Shown: piece by piece, positions 16,852 through 22,763 of the stretch
Numbering within the stretch: position 1 is the stretch's first letter
Layout: each line of letters starts with the position of its first letter
Assembly: GCA_040755035.1 (NCBI GenBank)
Contig: JBFMBU010000098.1
Location: 1 to 36,985, forward strand
DNA length: 36,985 nucleotides
Direction: 5' to 3'
DNA from: RBG-13-43-22 sp040755035
GTDB taxonomy: Bacteria > Desulfobacterota > RBG-13-43-22
Notes under the pieces: model-generated
The model's database searches: none
What the model saw: only the letters and a program-made list of their open reading frames with translations
Told to the model about the DNA's origin: nothing
Made by a program: the position numbers and the translations under genes

Positions 16852-16890
16852 GAATACGGGTCCGGAAAGGACCTTTCCGGATCCGTATTC
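16852..16890. other. 19-bp hairpin with a single-base loop
   Basis: 16852-16870 pairs with 16872-16890 over 19 positions, with one G-T wobble, around a lone A. The stem begins GAATACGGGTCCGG. TTTAAG follows on the plus strand and ATCATATC on the minus strand. It could be the terminator of a lost minus-strand gene or the 5' end of the transcript from the promoter at 16815. A run of six T at 16911-16916 lies downstream on the plus strand. Confidence 0.5.
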
Positions 16891-16943
16891 TTTAAGCGGT
16901 GGCCGGTTTTTTACTTGGCCTTGGATCTCGGCAATCCTTCCTT

Positions 16944-16977
16944 GACACGGTCAGCCCCGCGACACGGTCAGCCCCGC
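16944..16977. repeat. Perfect 17-bp tandem duplication
   Basis: GACACGGTCAGCCCCGC occurs twice in a row (16944-16960 and 16961-16977). Read on the minus strand, removing one copy would give a continuous peptide NRGGADRVKEGLPRSKAK followed by TAA at 16912-16914. So the duplication may have frameshifted the end of an old minus-strand gene. Apart from this, the hairpin and the promoters, nothing gene-like is seen in 16616-17116. Confidence 0.6.
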
Positions 16978-17116
16978 CGCGGTTCCACCAGCAGGAGATT
17001 TTCCGGAAAAAAATACCGTAACCTTGAATTCCGAATAGAGGCTCGGGATATGGGGCCCAAGGGAGAGGCGACAGCAAGAATTATTGAAATACTTGCAGGT
17101 CGGCAAACAAACGAAA

Positions 17117-18376
17117 ATGCATTCAGGAAAAAGGAAACTATTTTACGGCTGGTGGATCGTTGCCGCCACCCATATCATCTGCGGATTGGGTTACGGGACC
17201 TGGCTCTACAGCTTCGGCGTTTTTTTTAAACCGATGATGAATGAATTCGGCTGGAGCCGGGCCATGACCTCCGGGGCCTATGCCATGCGCAGTATTCAGG
17301 GAGGGATCGCCTCTCCTATCTTGGGATGGGTGATCGACAAATACGGCGGGAGGGTCGTTATCTTCGGAGGAGCCGTCGTCAGCGGCCTGGGCTTCCTGCT
17401 CATGTATTTCGTCAACTCACTCTGGAGTTTCTATCTGATCAACGGTGTCATCCTGTCCATCGGTATGGGGGCCATGCTTTATATGTCGGCCTTCACCGTG
17501 ATCGCCAAATGGTTTGTCCGCCGCTTGTCGCTGGCGTTATCCATACTGGCCGTGGGGGCCGGTTTGGGCGGACTGATCTGCGCCCCGGCCTCGGCCTTGC
17601 TCATCGAGCGCTTCGGCTGGCGTATGGCCTTTGTCCTGACCGGTCTGGTAATCTGGGTCGTGGTCCTCCCCCTGGCCTTTGTGGTCCGCAACTCCCCCGA
17701 GGAAAAAGGCCTGCGGCCGGATGGGGATGAACCTGAAGAGGAAGGTGTGAGCCTCTCCGATTCCGCTCCCCAAGGGGCACTCGCTTCAACAGATTTCACG
17801 CTGCGCCAGGCCTTGGTCGCCCTTCCCTTTTGGTTGTTGGTGGGGGCCTTCTTTTTTCAGGGAATGGCCCATTCGGTGGTGATCGTCCACGCCGTTCCGG
17901 CCCTGACCGACGCGGGTATCCCGGCGGCCCAGGCGGCTTTCAGTTTGGGCCTGCTGACGGCCGTCAGCATCATCGGGCGTCTTCTGTTCGGTTATTTGGG
18001 AGACCGGATGGAGAAACGCTACCTGTTCGTGATCTGTTACGCCATGGTCAGCGTTGGAACCCTGGTGCTGATGATCGCCCGGACCATGCCCATGACCTAT
18101 TTGTTTATCGCCCTTTTCGGCATCGGTTTCGGGGGCACCATTCCCCTTGATCCGGCCATACGGGCCGAATATTTTGGAAGGGCGGCTTTTGCCAAAATTC
18201 AGGGGATCATGTCGCCATTGATCATGGCCTCCAGCGCGGTCGGACCGGTACTGGCCGGATACCTCTTCGATGTCAGCGGATCCTACCGCTCCAGTTTTCT
18301 GATAACGGCCTTAATAGCCTTTGCCGCCGTGGGTTGCGCTTTTTTCCTTCCTAAAGTCAGGACCCAAGCCGTCTGA
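17117..18376 (+). CDS. MFS transporter (oxalate/formate antiporter-like, monocarboxylate type)
   Basis: A 419-residue membrane protein with about twelve hydrophobic segments. It opens with KRKLFYGWWIVAATHIICG, typical of the OFA/monocarboxylate branch of the major facilitator superfamily. GWVIDKYGGRVVIFGG matches the loop 2-3 MFS motif (G-x3-D-x2-G-x-R), repeated in the second half as LFGYLGDRMEKRYLF. A hydrophilic central loop (about residues 195-230, rich in E and P) joins the two six-helix halves. It probably carries a small carboxylate. I chose the ATG at 17117; a TTG at 17084 would add 11 residues that do not look like the family. Neither start has a strong ribosome site. Confidence 0.87.
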   Translation: MHSGKRKLFYGWWIVAATHIICGLGYGTWLYSFGVFFKPMMNEFGWSRAMTSGAYAMRSIQGGIASPILGWVIDKYGGRVVIFGGAVVSGLGFLLMYFVNSLWSFYLINGVILSIGMGAMLYMSAFTVIAKWFVRRLSLALSILAVGAGLGGLICAPASALLIERFGWRMAFVLTGLVIWVVVLPLAFVVRNSPEEKGLRPDGDEPEEEGVSLSDSAPQGALASTDFTLRQALVALPFWLLVGAFFFQGMAHSVVIVHAVPALTDAGIPAAQAAFSLGLLTAVSIIGRLLFGYLGDRMEKRYLFVICYAMVSVGTLVLMIARTMPMTYLFIALFGIGFGGTIPLDPAIRAEYFGRAAFAKIQGIMSPLIMASSAVGPVLAGYLFDVSGSYRSSFLITALIAFAAVGCAFFLPKVRTQAV

Positions 18377-18390
18377 TCGTAAGGTGGTTA

Positions 18391-18514
18391 AGTAACTTAC
18401 GAATAGGATTCTATGCAAATTGGATAGAATTTATTCTAAAATAGAAATTTACCCGGACCGAATGAAACATTTTCGGAATTCCGTTTTGGTTCCGGCTGGT
18501 CCGGGTTGGGGATG
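18391..18514 (+). repeat. Shared element, copy A (upstream of greA), matching 32785-32910
   Basis: This intergenic stretch is nearly the same as the 5' part of the thioredoxin/HEAT gene region. Identical blocks include a 26-nt run at 18416-18441, TTTACCCGGACCGAA (18448-18462) and a 24-nt run ending in GGGGATG (18491-18514). Small insertions and deletions in between break any reading frame here; a short frame still reads FYANWIEFILK then stops. Similarity ends at the ATG at 18512-18514. Both copies keep the inverted pair ACCCGGACC / GGTCCGGGT. It is either a decayed partial gene copy or a duplicated leader element. Confidence 0.75.
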
Positions 18515-18536
18515 ATCAGTAAAAGGTCGAAAAGGC

Positions 18537-18565
18537 TTGCCCAATAATAAAAAATCTGTTAAGAT
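18537..18565 (+). promoter_or_regulatory. Putative greA promoter
   Basis: TTGCCC (18537-18542) and TAAGAT (18560-18565) are separated by 17 nt, about 60 nt upstream of the greA ATG. Each matches four of six consensus bases. Weak but well spaced. Confidence 0.35.
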
Positions 18566-18625
18566 TCATAAAACCCTCGGAGAAAGCCATTTCCGGGGGT
18601 GGTTTGTTTGAAAGGGAGAGCAATC

Positions 18626-19099
18626 ATGGAACGAACCCCGATTACCAAAGAGGGACTGGAAAGACTCCGGGAGGAATTGGCCCGGTTGGAAAAAGAGGAA
18701 AGACCGGCGGTGATCAAAGCCATTGCCGAGGCCCGCTCCCATGGGGACCTTTCGGAAAACGCCGAATATCACGCGGCCAAAGAGAGGCAGTCCTTTATTG
18801 AAGGCCGGATCGGCGAACTTCACGGTAAAATCGCCATCTCCGAGGTGATCGATTGTTCCAAGCTTCCGGAAGACCGGATTGTTTTCGGGACCACGGTACT
18901 GCTCAATGATCTGAAAACCGAAGAGGAATTTAAAATCCGTCTGGTCGGACCGGACGAATCCAACGCCGATGACGGCGATATCTCGGTCCTTTCCCCCTTG
19001 GGCCGGGCCTTGATCGGGAAGGAACCGGGCGATGAAGTTCAGGTTCGGACGCCCGGAGGTTTACGCTTATTGGAAGTCGTGGATATCAATATTCCCTGA
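18626..19099 (+). CDS. greA: Transcription elongation factor GreA
   Basis: A 157-residue protein, the normal GreA length. Residues 1-75 form the coiled coil that enters the RNA polymerase secondary channel, with the acidic tip in HGDLSENAEYHAAKERQ (D41 and E44, the residues that help coordinate Mg2+ in E. coli GreA). The C-terminal FKBP-like domain ends with LIGKEPGDEVQVRTPGG. It rescues backtracked polymerase by stimulating transcript cleavage. I chose the ATG at 18626, preceded by GGGAGA six nt upstream; an in-frame start nine codons earlier has no family support. Upstream sits a repeated element whose counterpart is at 32785-32910. Confidence 0.96.
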   Translation: MERTPITKEGLERLREELARLEKEERPAVIKAIAEARSHGDLSENAEYHAAKERQSFIEGRIGELHGKIAISEVIDCSKLPEDRIVFGTTVLLNDLKTEEEFKIRLVGPDESNADDGDISVLSPLGRALIGKEPGDEVQVRTPGGLRLLEVVDINIP

Positions 19100-19226
19100 A
19101 GGTGTTCGTCTCGGTCCTTTCACCCTGCCCGATGGTCCCAATCGTTTTCAATAGAAATCGAACTTTTTCACGATGCATCCTCAATAAACCTGCCTGCGCT
19201 GAAACTGAACCTTCTTCTTTTTCCCC

Positions 19227-19256
19227 TTGACCCATCGGGCGGATTTTCCTTATACT
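19227..19256 (+). promoter_or_regulatory. Putative promoter of the NHL-repeat gene
   Basis: TTGACC (19227-19232) is 18 nt from TATACT (19251-19256), each five of six, about 60 nt upstream of the ATG at 19319. Confidence 0.5.
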
Positions 19257-19318
19257 CTTATAATTGGGGATGTTTCCTTTATTGGAGAGCAAATTATTTT
19301 AGGTGTTGGGGAACCCTT

Positions 19319-20344
19319 ATGCTAAAAAAAATAGTCTTTTTTTTCCCGCTGATCATGATTCTTTCGCTCCCCTTGGGTGCCGTAGGGGCAACGGATCTTA
19401 AAGTCTTTTTTGTTGAGCCTGTTTTGGTTTTTGGAAAAGCCGGTACGGGGGAAGGGGAATTTTCCATCATTGACGGGGTCTGGGTGGACCGGAGGGGCCG
19501 GATTCTGGTGACCGACAAGGGAAACCAACGGGTGAATTTTTTTAGCCGGGAAGGAAAATATCTGGGCCACTTTGGAAGCAAAGGCGCCGGGCCGGGGCAA
19601 TTTTTTCAATGTACCGGCATAGTGGTGGACGGGAAAGACCGGATCATTATTTCCGATCAGGGTAATCAGCGTATCCAGGTTTTCGATCTTGATGGAAAAT
19701 TTATCACCGCTTTCGGCAAATACGGTACCGGTGACGGAGAATTCATGGAACCGATGGGCCTGGCCCTGGATAAAAAAGGCTTCCTCTATGTGACCGACGG
19801 GACCAGGGATGACATTCAGGTCTTCGACCGGGATTTCCGCTTTGTTAAAAAGTTCGGAAAATTCGAGGCCAACACCCCCGCTCTTCATCGCATTGAGTCC
19901 ATCGCCATTTCCTCCGACGGTGATGTCTTTGTTTCCGACGAGCGAAATTCCAGGATTCAACGCTTTGACCTCGAAGGAAACTGGAAGGCTATTATCGGAG
20001 GTCAGGGCTTCGGGCCCGGTTTTTTCGGTCGGGAAGTGGAGGGGCTGGCCATCGACAACCAGGGATACCTTTACGCCGTGGATGAGGACGGGGGAAAGAT
20101 AGAAATTTTTTCCCGAGAGGGAAAATGGATTCGGTCTATGGGCGGAGGACCAGGGACCAACCCGGGCCAGTTTAAATCCTCCGACGGCCTCCATTACAGC
20201 CCTCTTTTAGACAGTATTCTGGTGGCGGATCAGAAAAACCATCGGGTTCAGGTTTTTCGACGAACGGATATCTGGGAGAACACCCCCTTACCGCCCTCTT
20301 CCGGTCAGGCCGGGCTGCCCCCGGCTGCGGGGAAGTCCAACTGA
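19319..20344 (+). CDS. Secreted NHL-repeat beta-propeller protein
   Basis: A 341-residue protein with a signal peptide (hydrophobic residues 5-20, probable cut after GAVGA). The mature part is a string of NHL repeats, each with a pattern like ILVTDKGNQRVNFFSREGKYLGHFG, then IISDQGNQRIQVFDLDGK, LYVTDGTRDDIQVFDRD, VFVSDERNSRIQRFDLEGN, LYAVDEDGGKIEIFSREG and ILVADQKNHRVQVF. Six repeats suggest a six-bladed propeller. It acts in the periplasm or at the cell surface, probably as a binding scaffold; partners are unknown. The C-terminus (after about 315) is a proline-rich tail. A good promoter pair lies upstream, so it is probably transcribed alone. Confidence 0.88.
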   Translation: MLKKIVFFFPLIMILSLPLGAVGATDLKVFFVEPVLVFGKAGTGEGEFSIIDGVWVDRRGRILVTDKGNQRVNFFSREGKYLGHFGSKGAGPGQFFQCTGIVVDGKDRIIISDQGNQRIQVFDLDGKFITAFGKYGTGDGEFMEPMGLALDKKGFLYVTDGTRDDIQVFDRDFRFVKKFGKFEANTPALHRIESIAISSDGDVFVSDERNSRIQRFDLEGNWKAIIGGQGFGPGFFGREVEGLAIDNQGYLYAVDEDGGKIEIFSREGKWIRSMGGGPGTNPGQFKSSDGLHYSPLLDSILVADQKNHRVQVFRRTDIWENTPLPPSSGQAGLPPAAGKSN

Positions 20345-20389
20345 CGAATTGTTGCCTTATCCGATCGGACCCGATCGGCTTCGGATCCT

Positions 20390-20674
20390 TCAGGTCCCTT
20401 CAAATCCGATACAGACGATATCCTTATCTATGACCAGCGGTATTTTACCTTCCGGGGAGTGGGAAAGGAACTCGGCCATTTTTTCCGGATGGTCCGGAAG
20501 GTTGTAAAAGAGAACATCCCTTCCTTGGGCGGTAAAAGCGTCACGGGCCCGGCGGGTGAAGGGACAGGAATCTTTCCCGTAAATGATGACCGGAGAAGCC
20601 GTGTCTTTTTCCTGGAAAGGCGTGTCTGCCAAATTTGATACTTTCCCTGCCGTAAAAAAGCAGGGTTCCACCAT
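20390..20674 (-). CDS. Glutaredoxin-like protein, Cys form of UXX-star family 1
   Basis: A 94-residue thioredoxin-fold protein. The core VIIYGKDSCPFTRRARDAF places C37 in a C-P-F-T motif (T40 replaces the second cysteine), followed by DVLFYNLPDHPEKMAEFL, the cis-proline strand GKIPLVID and an end CIGFEGT. As I recall them, the motif and the GF-GT ending are those of the UXX-star (seleno)protein family 1, where the active-site position is often selenocysteine. Here it is an ordinary TGC/TGT cysteine. A thiol-disulfide or peroxide-related role is likely but unproven. Its start overlaps the stop of the AhpD-like gene by one base (ATGA-type overlap), so translation is coupled. Residues 1-25 look like an extension; the true start may be later. 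Confidence 0.78.
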   Translation of the reverse strand: MVEPCFFTAGKVSNLADTPFQEKDTASPVIIYGKDSCPFTRRARDAFTAQGRDVLFYNLPDHPEKMAEFLSHSPEGKIPLVIDKDIVCIGFEGT

Positions 20675-21234
20675 CAGGACTTGGGGAAACCCACCAGCTT
20701 GGGATCCAATTGAACCCCGGCGCTGTTAAGGAACATGGAGACCAGGTTGTATTGGCCCACGGTCATAATTACATCCATTATTTGTTTTTCGTCATAGTGC
20801 TTGGAAAGGACCTCCCAGGTGGCCTCGGAAATAAAAGCCTCCCCGAGCAGTTCATCGGCGGCCCGCAGCAGGGCGGCATCAAAGGCCGACCAGCCGGGGG
20901 CCTCGGGTCCTTTGGTGATCCGCTCCACTTCCTCCCCGGTCAATCCCGCTTTCATCCCGATCCGGGTGTGCTGCCCGAACTCATATTCCGATCGGCGTGA
21001 CCAACCGGTTCTCAAGATCAGTATTTCCCGATCACGCGCGGGCAGGGTGGAATCGTTCAGGATATAATCGCCGAACATCCCCCATTTGATGGCCATTTCC
21101 GGATGTCGGGCCTGGGTTAAGAAAATGTTATAGATCTTGCCGGATTTCCTCCGGTAATGTTCCAGAAAATTTCGTTGTTCCTCGCTCCACTCCGATTCAT
21201 TCAACGGTTTCAACCGAGGTTCTTTCAGACGCAT
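20674..21234 (-). CDS. Carboxymuconolactone decarboxylase/AhpD-like protein without cysteines
   Basis: A 186-residue protein of the CMD/AhpD fold: PARDREILILRTGWSRRSEYEFGQHTRIGMKAGLTGEEVERI is the characteristic central helix pair. Active AhpD peroxidases use a C-x2-C in this helix; here the region reads SEYEFGQH, and the whole protein has no cysteine, so it cannot work as a thiol peroxidase on its own. Such E-x-x-x-x-H forms are common in the 4-carboxymuconolactone decarboxylase-like branch, whose reactions are mostly unknown. The start has AAGGAG seven nt upstream. It is directly coupled to the glutaredoxin-like gene, which could supply the missing thiol; this is inference. Confidence 0.85.
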   Translation of the reverse strand: MRLKEPRLKPLNESEWSEEQRNFLEHYRRKSGKIYNIFLTQARHPEMAIKWGMFGDYILNDSTLPARDREILILRTGWSRRSEYEFGQHTRIGMKAGLTGEEVERITKGPEAPGWSAFDAALLRAADELLGEAFISEATWEVLSKHYDEKQIMDVIMTVGQYNLVSMFLNSAGVQLDPKLVGFPKS

Positions 21235-21300
21235 GCCGGCACTCCTTCACTGGTTTATTGGGGGATCTTATTTTTTTTAACGGTGGAAATCAAGGGTTAT

Positions 21301-22059
21301 TTATGAAGAGGTATTTTGGGCCGCCGGTTTCTTTCCTTCGTGCAGGCAGGTGATGCCGGCGGTCAACGGAAATACGGCCACCTCGGTCAAACCGTAGGCT
21401 TCCATTTCGGCCGCCAATTCCCCGGGTGAGGGAAAATGGAGTATGGACTCGGCTAAGTAAAGGTAGGCGGCCGGGTCCTTGGTAAACCAGCGGGCCAGGC
21501 GGGGCAGGAGGTGGTTTAAATAAATCAAATAAAGGCGACGGAACCAGCGGCTTTGAGGCGCGGTCAGTTCCAGGATATGGATTTTTCCACCCGGGGCCAG
21601 AATGCGGACGATTTCTTTAATAACCTTTTCACGATCCGGCATGTTACGAATGCCGAAACCGATGGTGACCGCATCAAAAGTCGCAGCGGGAAAAGGTAAA
21701 TGCAGGGCATCCCCCTGGATCAGAGAAAGCCGTTCGGCAATCCCGGCGGATTTTTTTTTGACGGAGGCTGCTTTGAGCATGGACCAGGAGAAATCCAAAC
21801 CGACGACCCTTATCTGAGAATGAAAGGCGACGGCGCCGATGGCGATGTCTCCGGTCCCTGTGGCCAGATCCAGCAGGTGGTCGGTAGTAAAAAAATGGAG
21901 CCGTTCGATCAGGAACCGTCTCCAGACCTTGTCTCGTCCGGCACTCAAAAAATGGTTGAGAAAATCATAACGGTCGGTAACGGAGTTGAATATCCGCCGG
22001 ACCAGGCGAACCCGTTGTTCGTCGGACAGATCTTTTATGGAAGGATATTTCGAAGGAAT
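21301..22059 (-). CDS. ubiE: Demethylmenaquinone/ubiquinone C-methyltransferase (UbiE/MenG)
   Basis: A class I SAM methyltransferase of the UbiE/MenG family: FNSVTDRYDFLNHFLSAGRD at the N-terminus, motif I LLDLATGTGDIAIGA, VGLDFSWSMLKAA, VTIGFGIRNMPDREKVIKE and LAPGGKIHILELTAP. It adds the ring methyl group in menaquinone (or ubiquinone) synthesis. The start is odd: the first usual start codon in frame is a TTG at 21948, inside a conserved segment, which would cut off FNSVTDRYD. The frame is open back to a TAG at 22096 with no ATG, GTG or TTG. An ATT at 22059 with AGAGG upstream gives 252 residues, close to E. coli UbiE; I use it tentatively. The N-terminus directly follows a terminator hairpin. 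Confidence 0.8.
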   Translation of the reverse strand: MPSKYPSIKDLSDEQRVRLVRRIFNSVTDRYDFLNHFLSAGRDKVWRRFLIERLHFFTTDHLLDLATGTGDIAIGAVAFHSQIRVVGLDFSWSMLKAASVKKKSAGIAERLSLIQGDALHLPFPAATFDAVTIGFGIRNMPDREKVIKEIVRILAPGGKIHILELTAPQSRWFRRLYLIYLNHLLPRLARWFTKDPAAYLYLAESILHFPSPGELAAEMEAYGLTEVAVFPLTAGITCLHEGKKPAAQNTSS

Positions 22060-22078
22060 ACCCAGGCCTCTTTTTCGG

Positions 22079-22119
22079 AAAAAGGGTTCCGTCTCCTAAA
22101 AAGCAGAGGAGGCGGAACC
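22079..22119 (-). terminator. Intrinsic terminator after the WXXGXW-repeat gene
   Basis: On the minus strand GGTTCCG (22113-22119) pairs with CGGAACC (22085-22091); CCTCCT and AGGAG extend the stem with a small bulge, and CTTTTTC follows. It sits 15 nt past the stop of the WXXGXW-repeat gene, while the ubiE reading frame opens inside its 3' side. It may therefore act as an attenuator before ubiE. Confidence 0.65.
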
Positions 22120-22133
22120 GGTTAAAAAAATCT

Positions 22134-22676
22134 CTAACGATAATGACCGGGTATCCAGCGACCGTCGGGGGCGCGGTGCCCCGGGCTCCATACTTTTCCC
22201 GGAGGAGGGGTCCCTTTCCAATGGCCCTGGATCCAAACGCCGTCTTTCCAGTGTCCCGGGACCCAAACATGGTCGGAGGCCGGTCGGGGAACTTCAATCC
22301 AATGTCCGGCGACCCATCCCTCCGCGCCCCAGTGTTCCGGTACCCACTCCATCTCTTCAGGAGGCGGTGCGGGATCGATTACCCAAACCGAACCGTTCCA
22401 GATATACGGCCCCACGGCAGGAGGTGGGGGGACCAGAATCCAGGCCCCTCCGAAATGAAACCAGATCCTACCCGGAGGGGGGGGACCCTTGATTTTCCAG
22501 GGAGGCGGGGGGCCCAAAAAAGGTTTGGGGTGAGGCGGGGGAACGAAATGGGGTCGGGGATGGGGGTGGGGCCCGGCATAGACATACCCGGTGAACAGGG
22601 TCAGCAGGGCCGCCAGAAGAAAGATGTGGCCAAAAAAACGAAGCAAGGTTAAGGGGGTTGGGGTTCGCATAGTCAT
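22134..22676 (-). CDS. Secreted proline-rich WXXGXW-repeat protein
   Basis: A 180-residue protein with a signal peptide (hydrophobic residues 13-30, likely cut after YVYA). The mature part is rich in Pro, Gly, His and Trp. The first half has HPHPRPHFVPPPHPKP-type runs; the second half has four or five WVPGHW-like repeats (WVPEHW, WVAGHW, WVPGHWKDG, WIQGHWKG, WIPGHYR), the WXXGXW (YXWQ-type) repeat family. Such proteins lie in the periplasm or outer membrane and have no known reaction. The histidines might bind metal. The start has AAGGAG upstream; a second ATG two codons later is an alternative. It ends with a strong terminator. Confidence 0.82.
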   Translation of the reverse strand: MTMRTPTPLTLLRFFGHIFLLAALLTLFTGYVYAGPHPHPRPHFVPPPHPKPFLGPPPPWKIKGPPPPGRIWFHFGGAWILVPPPPAVGPYIWNGSVWVIDPAPPPEEMEWVPEHWGAEGWVAGHWIEVPRPASDHVWVPGHWKDGVWIQGHWKGTPPPGKVWSPGHRAPDGRWIPGHYR

Positions 22677-22763
22677 CCGTTTTCTCCTTTTATCTTTTTT
22701 CGGTCATCCGCTTGGTTTGTTTATTCCTTTAGTCGGTCTTATACGGGTAAGGTTAAAAACTCC

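Noticed and set aside
16915..17229. 104-codon plus-strand frame before the MFS gene
   Set aside because: It includes the 17-bp tandem repeat and runs into the MFS gene in another frame; no recognisable content.
21965..22297. 110-codon minus-strand frame covering the gap between the WXXGXW protein and ubiE
   Set aside because: It overlaps the 3' end of the WXXGXW gene in another frame and the terminator hairpin; the ubiE-frame translation is the one with family similarity.
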